A stretch of DNA of 64,000 nucleotides. Source: DASXTB01 sp036505615 (GTDB lineage: Bacteria; Acidobacteriota; UBA6911; JACQSX01). Position numbers and translations under genes: made by a program. The stretch is from NCBI GenBank assembly GCA_036505615.1, contig DASXTB010000409.1:16199-80198 (forward strand). Direction: 5' to 3'. Numbering within the stretch: the stretch's first letter is position 1; each line of letters opens with the position of its first letter. Shown here one piece after another: positions 43,168 through 53,000 of the stretch. The notes under the pieces are model-generated. The model did not search any database, was not told the origin of the DNA, and saw only the letters and a program-made list of their open reading frames with translations.

Positions 43168-44517
43168 TCAAGCCCGCTTCCCCAAAGGTTGAGATTGATG
43201 CTTTTCGTCTTCCTGCCGACTGCCTTCTGCCTCCTGCCTTCCGCCTTCTGCTTTCTGCCTTCTGCCTTCCGCTTTTTGCCCTCCGCCGTCTGCTTCCTGC
43301 CTGCTGAGCGGAGAGGGTCGCAGCAGCGCGTTCACACGCAGGCGCGTCGCCTGCAGGCGGATGAATCCTTCGGCGTCCTTCTGCCGGTAAACGTCGTCCT
43401 TTTCAAATGTCGCCAACTCCTCTGAGTAGAGAGACCGGGCCGCACGCCGTCCCAGCACGCTGCAGTTTCCCTTGTACAAACGCAGCTTGACTTCACCGGT
43501 CACGTTCTCCTGGCTTTCACGGACAGTTTTCTGCAGCAGCCGCATTTCCGGCGAAAACCAGAAGCCGTAATAGGTCCACTCAGCAAACTTCAGGCTCAAC
43601 TCTTCTTTCCAGTGCTGGACTTCGCGATCCAGTGTGATCGATTCCAGAGCCCGGTGCGCGTGCCACAGCAAAGTGGCGCCCGGCGTTTCGTACACTCCGC
43701 GAGATTTCATCCCTACGAAGCGATTTTCCACCAGATCGACGCGGCCCACGCCATGAACTCCACCCAGCTTATTGGCCTCCTCCAGAAGTTCCACCGGGCC
43801 AAGCGGCCGGCCATTGATGGCGACAGGAATTCCTTTTTCAAAGCTGAAAACAACCGTCTCTGGACGCTCCGGGGCAGTGACCGGGTTGGCCGTCAGGATG
43901 TATATATCCTCCGGAGCCTCGGCCCAAGGATCCTCAAGGATTCCTCCCTCGTGGCTGCAGTGCATCAGATTACGGTCGGTGCTGTAGGGCTTTTCCAGAG
44001 TGGCCGTCACCGGCAGCGAATGCTTCCTGCAATACGCGATCAGATCGGAGCGGGACTGCATCTCCCAGTCGCGCCAGGGAGCGATTACCTGAATATCAGG
44101 AGAAAGTGCGTAGAAGGTGAGTTCAAAGCGAACCTGATCGTTGCCCTTGCCGGTGGCGCCGTGCGCGACGCAGAAAGCCCCCTCCTTTCGCGCTACTTCC
44201 AACTGATGCTTGGCGATGACGGGGCGAGCCAGCGAGGTGCCCAGAAGATAATAACCCTCGTAAAGGGCGTTTGCCTGAATTGCCGGGAACACGTAGTCAC
44301 GGACGAATTCTTCGCGCAGGTCCAGAATGAGGCTCTTGGAAGCGCCCAAGGATTTGGCCTTCTCTTGCAACCCGTCCAGCTCTTCGGCCTGGCCTACGTC
44401 GGCGGTAAAGGTGACGACCTCGTATCCTTTTTGATGCTTCAGCCAATGAAGCATCACTGTCGTGTCCAGCCCGCCGGAGTAAGCCAGCACGACCCGCTTT
44501 AAATTCTTCTCCTGCAT
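43168..44517 (-). CDS. argG: Argininosuccinate synthase with array-encoded C-terminal tail
   Basis: 449 residues from ATG 44517. The P-loop [53 protein letters not shown] and SPEMRLLQ are those of ArgG, which joins citrulline and aspartate using ATP. The family normally ends near residue 400-415 at about [11 protein letters not shown]. Here about 35-40 extra residues follow, read as heptapeptide repeats ([28 protein letters not shown]) from a GCCTTCT-type array at 43208-43305. The core is intact, so activity is likely retained. First gene of the arginine operon, under a strong promoter with ARG-box-like sites. Confidence 0.93.
   Translation of the reverse strand: MQEKNLKRVVLAYSGGLDTTVMLHWLKHQKGYEVVTFTADVGQAEELDGLQEKAKSLGASKSLILDLREEFVRDYVFPAIQANALYEGYYLLGTSLARPVIAKHQLEVARKEGAFCVAHGATGKGNDQVRFELTFYALSPDIQVIAPWRDWEMQSRSDLIAYCRKHSLPVTATLEKPYSTDRNLMHCSHEGGILEDPWAEAPEDIYILTANPVTAPERPETVVFSFEKGIPVAINGRPLGPVELLEEANKLGGVHGVGRVDLVENRFVGMKSRGVYETPGATLLWHAHRALESITLDREVQHWKEELSLKFAEWTYYGFWFSPEMRLLQKTVRESQENVTGEVKLRLYKGNCSVLGRRAARSLYSEELATFEKDDVYRQKDAEGFIRLQATRLRVNALLRPSPLSRQEADGGGQKAEGRRQKAEGGRQEAEGSRQEDEKHQSQPLGKRA
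43208..43305. repeat. CTTCTGC heptamer array inside the argG 3' end
   Basis: CTTCCTGCCGACTGCCTTCT followed by about 13 heptamers (GCCTCCT, GCCTTCC, GCCTTCT, GCTTTCT). It uses the same words as the array at 40380-40796 but has no inverted partner beside it. Confidence 0.92.
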
Positions 44518-44526
44518 AAGGAGTTT

Positions 44527-44555
44527 ACGATACGGTCAAAGGCCCGGGGTGTCAA
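44527..44555 (-). promoter_or_regulatory. argG promoter
   Basis: On the minus strand a perfect -35 TTGACA (44555-44550) and a -10 TATCGT (44532-44527) are spaced by exactly 17 bp. The start point would be about 44520, three bases before the argG ATG, so the mRNA would be nearly leaderless. Confidence 0.7.
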
Positions 44556-44591
44556 TGTATTTTTATGCATCCTAGTGAATAATTATGCATC
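44554..44591. promoter_or_regulatory. Tandem ARG-box-like ArgR operators
   Basis: Two 18-bp sites, AATGTATTTTTATGCATC (44554-44571) and AGTGAATAATTATGCATC (44574-44591), fit the known ARG box pattern TGAAT-W4-ATTCA with one or two mismatches in the core. They are 20 bp apart, close to the two-turn spacing of paired ARG boxes. The first overlaps the -35 hexamer of the argG promoter, as expected for repression. Confidence 0.7.
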
Positions 44592-44595
44592 CTCC

Positions 44596-47500
44596 TCACG
44601 GGATGGGCGCGCGAATTCCGCGAATGCGGTAGTTGCCTGTATCGGCGAAGAGAAGATTGCCGGCAGGGTCGAAATCCAGAAACGACGGCAGCTTCAGAGC
44701 GGTGTTGGTGGCCTGAGTGTTGTCACCCGTGAAGCCGCTTATCCCGTTGCCGGCCACCGTAGTGATGACACCTGTCTTTGCTGCCACCCTTCGAATCCTT
44801 GTCTCTTCCGAAACGAAAAGATTGCCGGCGGCGTCGAACTTAACGCCCACTGGATGGTTCAGGCCCGCAGCCGTAGCAGGCCCGTTATCACCGGAGGAAC
44901 TGGCCTGGCCGTTGCCGGCCACCGTCGTGATAATGCCCGTAGCGGCGTCCACCCGGCGCACCCGATTGTTCCCACTGTCTGCGATTACTAAATTTCCGGC
45001 ACTGTCAACGGCAATACCTGTCGGCGAATTCAAAGCGGCATCGGTCGCAGGGCCGTTGTCGCCAAGACGATCGGATGGGCTTCCTCCTCCCACGGCCGTG
45101 GTAATGATGCCGCTTCTCAGATCCACCCTACGAATCCGGTTGTGGTTTGTGTCTGCGACGTAAAGCACCCCCGCGCGGTCGATGGCGATTCCTTGCGGCA
45201 AATTGAGGCTGGCGGCGGTGGCCGGTCCGTTATCCCCTGAGAAATCCGACTGACCGTTTCCCGCCACGGTTGTGATGACGCCGGCGCCGTCCACTTTTCG
45301 AATTCTGTTGTTTAGCGAGTCGGAAATGAAAAGATTTCCACTCCCGTCGATGGCCACGCCAGTTGGAGAGCTTAATGGACTCGAGGCGGCTGGAACATTG
45401 TCTCCAAGAAAACCGGCAATTCCGGTTCCGGCGACAGTGGTGATAATCCCGGTGCTTGCGGTAACTTTTCGGATCCGTTGGTTTCCGAAATCTGCAATAA
45501 AAAAGTTTCCCGCAGCATCCACCGCGATTCCTTGCGGCGAAAGCAAATTGGCTGCCGTTGCCGGTCCGCCATCCCCCAGGAAACTTTGTTGGCCGTTGCC
45601 TGCCACTGTGGTAATCGTTCCCGCCGAGACCCTTCGAATCCGGCTATTTCCCTGATCCACGATCAAAAGATTGCCGGCGCCATCTGTCGCCACTCCGTAG
45701 GGTGATGACAAGGCAGCCTGCGTCGCAGGGCCGCCGTCTCCAGAGAAACCCTGCACCCCAGTTCCAGCTACAGTGGTGATGATTCGCGTGGAGGCGTCGA
45801 CCCGCCGAACACGGTGGTTGGCTGTGTCGCCAATGAAAAGGTTACCAGCGACGTCCACGGTAATACCGGCGGGAGAATTCAGCATCGCGCTGGTTGCACT
45901 CTGCAAGTCGCCGGAAAAGCCGGCCTGCCCGTTTCCCGCGACCGTGGTAATCACTTTCGAAGCGGCATCGATTCTTCGAATCCGTTGATTGACCGTGTCG
46001 GCAACGAAGACATTACCGGAAGCATCCAGCGCAATTCCTTGGGGGGATCTGAGGGCCGCGGCCGTGGCCGGCCCGTTGTCGCCGCCAAAGTCTGGATCCG
46101 TTCCTGCAATCGTAGTGATGATTCCGGTCTTTGCATCGACTTTGCGAATACGGTGATTCGAAGTGTCGGCGATAAGCAAATTGCCTGCTCCATCGATCGC
46201 CACTGCGCGTGGGGCATTCAACGTTGCCTGAGTGGCCGGCCCCCCATCCCCGGCGAAGGGCCCCAGCCCGCGTCCCGCAACGGTTGTGATAGTTCCAGTC
46301 GCCGCGACGATTTTTCGGACCCGGCTGTTTGCTGTGTCCGCGACGTATAGATTCCCCGCACTATCGATGGCGATTCCTCGTGGGAAAGCCAGCGAAGCGG
46401 CGATAGCCGGCCCGCCGTCGCCGGAAAAGCCGATCTGGCCGTTGCCCGCCACGGCAGTAATAATTCCGGTCGCCGCGTTGATCTTTCGGATGCGATTATT
46501 ATTTGCGTCTGTAAAGAAAATATTTCCCGCAGGGTCGACGGCCATTTGCTGCGGGCTGAAAAGAGTAGCTTCAGTGGCCGGACCTCCGTCGCCCGTAAAA
46601 GTCGTCCCTCCGGCGACCGTGGTGATCTGTCCGGGAAGCAAATCACTTAGAGGAATCGGATCGACGAGCAAGGGTTTCTGCGCCACGCCGCCGCGGTTCT
46701 GCACTGTCAGAGTCAGGCGGCCGCTGGGAAGCGGAGGCGCGATAACAGTCAGCGTCTGCGTGTCCAAGACCTGCGGGTTTGCCACGACCCCTCCCACGAT
46801 CACCACTGTCTCAGGCGCAAAATTCCTTCCGCTGATTGTGACCAGCGCGCCGCCTTTGTTGCTGACTCGGCCGGGATTGATGCTGGAGATCGACGGCTCG
46901 CCGTAGGTGATTTCGCCGTTGGAGCGGCTGCTGTCGGCCACCAGAACCTTTCCGCTGCGCGTGATGGCGATTCCTCTGGGAGTGGCGAACGTATTGGCTT
47001 GAGCGGCGGCGGCGATATCTCCGTTTCGCAGCAGGGCAGTTATCTGACCTGAATTTGCCTCCGTCACATAGATGTTACCGAAAGGATCTACCGCTACGCC
47101 GGTGGGGGATTTGAATTTCAACGGGGAGACTGCGAAAGGGCGAGTGAGGGAGGAGGAGAGCGGGGGAGTGGGAGAGGGGGGGAGTGAGAGAGTGTGGGAA
47201 CGGGGGAGTGGGCGAGTGGGAGAGTGGGTGAGCGGGAGAGTGGGAGATGTCGGAAATGTAACTCGCCCGACATTCCTCTTGGCTGCAATGGCGCCGATGG
47301 TTTCCACTGTGCCGTCTTCTTTAACCCGGCGCAGCAGGCCGTTTCCGGTGTCGGCGACGATGACACTGACCGGCGGCGGAGGATCTCCCGTTGCTTCGCG
47401 CGCCAGTTGCTGGCCGAGCGACTCGGTCTCAACTGCGATCCCGGCAGGGAAGTTGAAGCTGGCAGCGGAGCCGACTCCATCCGCTGCGCCGGCCACACCC

Positions 47501-49809
47501 GCTCTTCCAGCAACGGTCTCCACCGTCTTTGCCTTGCTCGGATCCAGGCTGATTCTGCGGATGGTGTGGTTATTCGAATCGGCAATCCAAAGGTTGCCGC
47601 GATCGTCCAGCGCCATCCCCTGCGGATTGTTGAAGGTGGCTGCGTTGACCGGGCCATCCAGGCTCCCGGCTTGGCGCGTTCCGGCCAGCGTGTCCGCGCG
47701 GCCGCTGGGGCCCGGCCGCACCTGGCGAATGACATTGTTGTCGCTGTCGCTGACGTATAAACTGCCGTCGAATTGATTGAGCACCAGAAACGACGGCCTC
47801 TGAAACAAGGCCTTCAGTCTTTCATCTTCGCGGAAGCCGGGAGTCTGACTGACTCCTGCATACAACGCCGGAGTGGATTCAAGGTCGGGCGCAAGCAGGA
47901 TGGTGTGATCGCTGGAATCTGCCAGATAAACTCTTCCGCCCAGATCCTGCGCAATTCCCGTGATTACAAAGCCCGCTTCTGCAAATTTGTCGCGCTTTCT
48001 CTGCACTACGGCGCCGGAAGTAACTTTGACCACTGTAATGGTGGCTCGGATCTCCGTTCCCCCACCCGAAACTTTCAGTGTGGCAAAGCCACGAAGCTTG
48101 CCCTGGATTTTTCCCAGATCATCCACAAAGGCGACATCGGGGCTGAGACTGCTCTGCGCCAGCGTGATTTCGTCGCGTATGTTGCCGTCGCTATCGAGCG
48201 CCCGCGCGCGGAGTTGAGCGATGTTCCCTTCGTTGACGATGACTTCCTTGGCCGAGGGATTAAAAGGGTCCAGGGCAATGCGCGCTACGGCAACAAGTTG
48301 TCCCGGCGTCAATTGGACTCCACCGCCCGGAAGGATCCGGTATGGAAACCGGCTGTCGGTTTGAACTCCCAGGGGAAGGGTCAGTCCGTTGCCGTCGTCG
48401 CGGAAAAAGCTTACTGACCCGGTCGAGGCTCTAATCTTGTCCGTGCCGATGAAGATCAAGCTTGTGGAATATCCGGCGCCGAAGCCGATCTGAGGAAAAA
48501 CGAGAGAAGTAGCGGTGACGGGCCTTGTCAAGTCGGCGATGGGAAGAGTTGTCAGGATGGGATGATTTCTCTGATTGATGCTCAGCTTCAAGGTAACCGG
48601 CGCTACCGGCACAGGACTGCTGATTTCCATCAGGCCGGTGAAATTGGACGGCGCATCCGGAAATAGTTCATCGACGAAGATGGGGAGATGCCCTCGCGGA
48701 GGCAGTACCCGAGTTGTTCGTTGAATCAGGTCTCCGCTGCGGCCCATCAGGTCGAAGGTCACCGTGGTTTGGGGATTGTCGGGGCTGGCAATGGCAATGC
48801 CGGTGCGGGTGGCCCTGTTGTCTACAAAGACGCGCGCATCGGTTGTGGGCGCCACCGCAGCCACTCCTGCTTCGCTCACGACGCGGTTGTTCGATGTGAA
48901 CTGGAAAATAGCGCTGCCAGCCGGAGCCGCGCTTCCTTGAAGTAGAGTCACCACGGCATAACCCACCGCAGTACCCGAGGAGCTGTTGAGTTGTGCGCGA
49001 TATACGCCATCGGCCTCGATCTGATAGGGGAATTCCGAGGAGACAGCCGCGGATGCTTCTCCCAATGACGCGGATGAGGGACAGCACGCTATTTCTCTAT
49101 CGGAAACCTTCGTGAGCTGAAATTGCAGGGGCATCCCGTCCGATCCGATCAACTGAATCATGCCGCCGATCCGCTGAGAGCTGCGATTAATCAGGACCAG
49201 TTGAGTTGATAAATTACTTCCGGCGCCGATCTGAGGGAAAACAATTGATCCGGTTGCCGGCGTCGCTGACATGTCCACCACCGGAAGCGTGGCATAAATC
49301 GGCTCGTCCAAGACGTTTCTGCTTTCGCGCAGAGTGATGGCCGCCAGCTTTTGATCGCTTTCAAAACTGAGGCTGCCCATAAAAGAGAGAGGCAGATTGG
49401 TAAAAAGTTCATCGACGAACAAGGCCAGATGCTGGCGAGGCGCGAGCGTTTGATTTTTTCGATCCACTTCTTTACCCGAAGCATCTCGCAGAACCAGTGT
49501 CAGGATCGCCTTTTGGTCGGATGGATTGACGATGGCAACGGCGGTGCGTCTCCCTTGTTGGTCGACAAAGATTCTTCCCGAGCGGATCGGTTCTGCGGCG
49601 CCCACACCGGCCTGCCAAATCATCACACCGTTGGTATTTGTGAACGTGAACAAAGCTGTGCCCACGGGCGTGGCGCTTCCGCTGTCGGCGGTGATCACAG
49701 CGTATCCCACCTGTAATGAAGTTTGGGAATAGACAAAGCAGAAGAGAGCAACCGCGAAGAGCGCCACGAGCGTGAAGCGTCCGAGCCGCAGCCAAAAGTC
49801 ATCAGTCAT
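44596..49809 (-). CDS. Giant secreted NHL-propeller protein 1 with duplicated N-terminal module
   Basis: 1737 residues. Signal segment FTLVALFAVALFCFVYSQ. A ~240-residue module occurs twice (about 30-260 and 275-500), each with VGYAV, AGV, FVD, PR-HL-FVDELF and VFPQIG landmarks. Then an Ig-like segment (EVIVNEGNIAQLRARALDSD), a YncE/NHL-like stretch, an octamer-encoded Ser/Pro-rich insert (~854-891), an IPT/TIG domain (~973-1060, SSINPGRVSNKGGALVTISG), and 12 NHL units of ~55 residues (GDGGPAT ... GIAIDSAGNLYVADTANSRV). Twelve units suit two six-bladed propellers. The start ATGACTGATGAC looks array-derived. Probably a surface or secreted binding protein; type II secretion is a candidate route. 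Confidence 0.85.
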   Translation of the reverse strand: MTDDFWLRLGRFTLVALFAVALFCFVYSQTSLQVGYAVITADSGSATPVGTALFTFTNTNGVMIWQAGVGAAEPIRSGRIFVDQQGRRTAVAIVNPSDQKAILTLVLRDASGKEVDRKNQTLAPRQHLALFVDELFTNLPLSFMGSLSFESDQKLAAITLRESRNVLDEPIYATLPVVDMSATPATGSIVFPQIGAGSNLSTQLVLINRSSQRIGGMIQLIGSDGMPLQFQLTKVSDREIACCPSSASLGEASAAVSSEFPYQIEADGVYRAQLNSSSGTAVGYAVVTLLQGSAAPAGSAIFQFTSNNRVVSEAGVAAVAPTTDARVFVDNRATRTGIAIASPDNPQTTVTFDLMGRSGDLIQRTTRVLPPRGHLPIFVDELFPDAPSNFTGLMEISSPVPVAPVTLKLSINQRNHPILTTLPIADLTRPVTATSLVFPQIGFGAGYSTSLIFIGTDKIRASTGSVSFFRDDGNGLTLPLGVQTDSRFPYRILPGGGVQLTPGQLVAVARIALDPFNPSAKEVIVNEGNIAQLRARALDSDGNIRDEITLAQSSLSPDVAFVDDLGKIQGKLRGFATLKVSGGGTEIRATITVVKVTSGAVVQRKRDKFAEAGFVITGIAQDLGGRVYLADSSDHTILLAPDLESTPALYAGVSQTPGFREDERLKALFQRPSFLVLNQFDGSLYVSDSDNNVIRQVRPGPSGRADTLAGTRQAGSLDGPVNAATFNNPQGMALDDRGNLWIADSNNHTIRRISLDPSKAKTVETVAGRAGVAGAADGVGSAASFNFPAGIAVETESLGQQLAREATGDPPPPVSVIVADTGNGLLRRVKEDGTVETIGAIAAKRNVGRVTFPTSPTLPLTHSPTRPLPRSHTLSLPPSPTPPLSSSLTRPFAVSPLKFKSPTGVAVDPFGNIYVTEANSGQITALLRNGDIAAAAQANTFATPRGIAITRSGKVLVADSSRSNGEITYGEPSISSINPGRVSNKGGALVTISGRNFAPETVVIVGGVVANPQVLDTQTLTVIAPPLPSGRLTLTVQNRGGVAQKPLLVDPIPLSDLLPGQITTVAGGTTFTGDGGPATEATLFSPQQMAVDPAGNIFFTDANNNRIRKINAATGIITAVAGNGQIGFSGDGGPAIAASLAFPRGIAIDSAGNLYVADTANSRVRKIVAATGTITTVAGRGLGPFAGDGGPATQATLNAPRAVAIDGAGNLLIADTSNHRIRKVDAKTGIITTIAGTDPDFGGDNGPATAAALRSPQGIALDASGNVFVADTVNQRIRRIDAASKVITTVAGNGQAGFSGDLQSATSAMLNSPAGITVDVAGNLFIGDTANHRVRRVDASTRIITTVAGTGVQGFSGDGGPATQAALSSPYGVATDGAGNLLIVDQGNSRIRRVSAGTITTVAGNGQQSFLGDGGPATAANLLSPQGIAVDAAGNFFIADFGNQRIRKVTASTGIITTVAGTGIAGFLGDNVPAASSPLSSPTGVAIDGSGNLFISDSLNNRIRKVDGAGVITTVAGNGQSDFSGDNGPATAASLNLPQGIAIDRAGVLYVADTNHNRIRRVDLRSGIITTAVGGGSPSDRLGDNGPATDAALNSPTGIAVDSAGNLVIADSGNNRVRRVDAATGIITTVAGNGQASSSGDNGPATAAGLNHPVGVKFDAAGNLFVSEETRIRRVAAKTGVITTVAGNGISGFTGDNTQATNTALKLPSFLDFDPAGNLLFADTGNYRIRGIRAPIP
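47137..47248. repeat. GAGTGGGA octamer array inside NHL gene 1
   Basis: GAGTGGGAGAGTGGGTGAGC and similar octamers, read on the minus strand as a Ser/Pro/Leu/Thr-rich insert. It sits just before the KFKSPTGVAVDPFGNIYV block, the same place as arrays at 52666-52709 and 56572-56615. Confidence 0.9.
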
Positions 49810-49820
49810 CGGTCACCATT

Positions 49821-50028
49821 GTAGCGCCGGTCTCCAGGCCGGCCTTCGAACGAATCTGGGCAGAAGGAAATGCCGGCCGGAGGCCGGCGCCTCAGGTTTG
49901 GACACCTTGGAGAGACGGCCTGAGGGCCGTCTCCTGCGCAATCTTGCATCGTGCAAGAGACGCCCCACGGGGCGTCTCTCCAATAGCGCCGCTTCGCGGC
50001 GCCAATGCCGGCCGGAGGCCGGCGCTAC
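49821..50028. repeat. Cluster of REP-like palindromes between NHL genes 1 and 2
   Basis: GTAGCGCCGGTCTCCAGGCC (49821), GCCGGCCGGAGGCCGGCGCC (49872 and again near 50009), GAGACGGCCTGAGGGCCGTC (49912) and GAGACGCCCCACGGGGCGTC (49958). The GAGACGGCC palindrome recurs at 57908-57929. No gene is seen in 49810-50054. Confidence 0.85.
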
Positions 50029-50054
50029 AGTTTTTTCTCACAGTGTTGAGCGCC

Positions 50055-53000
50055 TCACGGCTGTCGGCGGCCGGTTCTTCCGGATGCATGAACAGCGCGG
50101 ATGCGATGATTGTTTGTGTCCGCGATAAAAAGGTTGCCCGCCGGATCAAAGGCGATGCCTGTCGGACTATCGAAAGTGGCCAAGGTTGCAGGCCCGCTGT
50201 CGCCGGAAAAACCACTATCGCAGTTGCCTGCCACGGTGGCAACACTCCCCCTGGAATCGATTCTCAAGATCCGGTGGCTGTTCGGCTCCGAGACAAAAAT
50301 GTTACCGGCGTTGTCTATGGCGATGCCCGCCGGAAAACCCAAGGATATTGCGGAAGCTAGTTGGCTGGCGTCGCAAAAACCTTCTTGCCCGGTGCCAATT
50401 ACCGTCGTAATAATTCCCTTGCTGTCCAGCTTGCGGATCCTGAAATTTGCACCGTCCGCGATCAGCACATTGCCGGCCCGATCTATGGCAACCGCGAAGG
50501 GAGATTTCAGCAACGCGGATGTCCCGGGCCCATTGTCGCCCGAGAAACCGCCGCCGGCCGAACCGATATCTCCACTTCCGGCCACGGTTGTGATGATCCC
50601 GCTCTTTGCGTCTACGCGGCGGATCCGGTGATTCTCCGTGTCGGCAATGAAGAGGTTGCCCGCGCCATCGATGGCGACTCCTCTGGGGTAATTGAGAAGA
50701 GCCTTAGTGGCCAGGTCTCCGTCGCCGGAGAAACCCGGCTGGAAGCTGGGTTGGCTGTTGCCTGCGACGGTGGTAATGATTCCCTTGGTATCAATTTTGC
50801 GGATACGCTGGTTTGAGGTGTCTGCAATAAAGAGATTCCCGGCTGCGTCCATCGCCACTCCGTCGGGCGCGCTGAGATCGGCGGCGCTGGCGGGACCTCC
50901 ATCGCCCGAAAAGCTAAACAGATTATTTCCCGCCACAGTGGTGATGACTCCGCTTGCGGCATCAACTTTTCGAATTCGCGAGTTCCCCGTGTCGGCAATG
51001 AAAAGATTCCCAGCCGCGTCAAAGACAACTCCCCTGGGATAATTTAGCGCAGATGCCGTAGCTGGTGCGTTTTCGTCCGGAATGCGCGCCAGGCCGTTGC
51101 CTCCCATGGTGCTTATGGTTCCCGTCTTAGCATCGACCCTGCGGACGCGGTAATTCAAGCTGTCGGTTATGAAAATATTTCCACCGGCGTCCACAGCAAC
51201 CGCGTTGGGAGCGTTCAGAGAAGCCGCTGTTGCCAGGCCGCCGTCGCCACCAAAGCCGCTCTCTCCATTTCCCGCCATCGTGGTAATAATTTTTGTAGCC
51301 GCATCGACTTTGCGAATCCGATTATTGCCCGCGTCGGCAATGATCAGGTTGCCTGCAGCATCCACTGCAAATCCCAGCGGGGCGATTTGCGCTGCGGTTG
51401 CAGGACCATTGTCACCTACGTCGCCGGAATCGAACATTCCGTTGCCTGCCACGGTGGTGATAAATCCCGTGCCGGCGCTGACCTTTCGAATTCGTCTATT
51501 CCCAGCGTCCGAAATGAAGATGTTCCCGCCAGCGTCGACGGCGACCGCAATCGGATTATTCAAGGTTGCCGAGGTAGCCGGCCCATTGTCTCCGGAGAAA
51601 CCGCCCATGCCGTCTCCCGTCGGACCGCTGCCGGCCACCGTGCTAATAATGCCCGTCGCGGCATTGACCTTGCGAATCCTGTGATTGAACGTGTCTGCGA
51701 TGAAAAGGTTCCCGTTGGTGTCAACAGCTATTCCGTTAGGGTTGTTGAAGCAGGCCCGCAGGGTGTCTCCTCCATCGCCGCAGAAACCGTACTCGCCTCC
51801 CGCCACCGTTGTGATAATTCCGGTGGCTGCGTCGATTTTCCGAATTCGTCCTCCATCGGTGACGAAGAAATTTCCGGCAGTGTCGGATGCAAGGCCGACC
51901 AGAAAATTGCTACTGCTGGGTCCCGGAGGCGACAGGCCCGCAATGATGGCCAGCCCGCCATCTCCGGAGGAAACAGAAGTCCCGTTGCCCGCCACCGTAG
52001 TGATAATCCCACTGGCCGGAGCAATCCTTCGAACCCCATTTTTCAGGCTATCGACAAAGAGTAGATTTCCGCCGGCGTCAACGGTGATACCAACTGGAAA
52101 GATCGGAGTCGCAGTTGCCGCCGAACCATCCCCGCTGAACGTCGACCCTCCGGCAACCGTGGTGACGTATCCTTGAGGAAGCTGGTTCAATGGGACTGCG
52201 TTGACCAGCAGCGGTTTTTGAGCCACTCCGCCCCGGTTCTGCACAGTCAGAGTGGTCAACCCGCTGGGAAGCATCGGCGCGTTAAAGGAGAGAGTCTGCG
52301 TGTCGATGATTCTTACTTCTGAAATTACCACTCCGGCTGCAATCACCAGCGTGCCAGGAGCGAAATTCTTTCCCTTGAGAATGACCGTCTCTCCGCCTCT
52401 GTTGCTGACCTGGCCAGGAGTGACACTGGTGAGGGCTGGTTCTCCGTAGGTGATTTGCTGGCCCGAGCGGCCGCTATCGGCGACCAGCACTCTTCCGCTC
52501 TGGCTGATGGCAATTCCACGAGGCGCCCTGAAGGTGCTGGCCTGGGCGCTGGGAACGATCTGCCCGTTCGGAAGCAGTGTCTTGACCTGCCCCGAGCTTG
52601 GCTCGCTGACATAGATGTTGCCGAACGAATCAAGGATGACTCCAGTGGGAGAATTGAAAGTAACCGCTCTCCCGCTCTCCCGCTCCCCCGCTCTCCCGCT
52701 CTGCCACTTGCCAGCGGCAACTTGGCCAATCGTTTCCACCTCACCTGTCTCTTTGACGCGCCTAAGCACTCCGTTTCCTGTGTCGGCGACAATCGCGCTG
52801 ACGGGCGGCGGAGGAAGGCCCTGGTCTTCACGCGTTAGTTGTTGCGACAGTGATTCGCTTTCTAAGGCAATACCTGTGGGCAAATTGAATCGAGGGGTTG
52901 AGCCGGTCCCGTCAGTAAATCCCGGGCTGCCCGCTTTCCCGGCGACGGTGTCTACTTTCTTTGTAACTAAATTGATTCTTCTGATAGTGTGATTTCCCGA

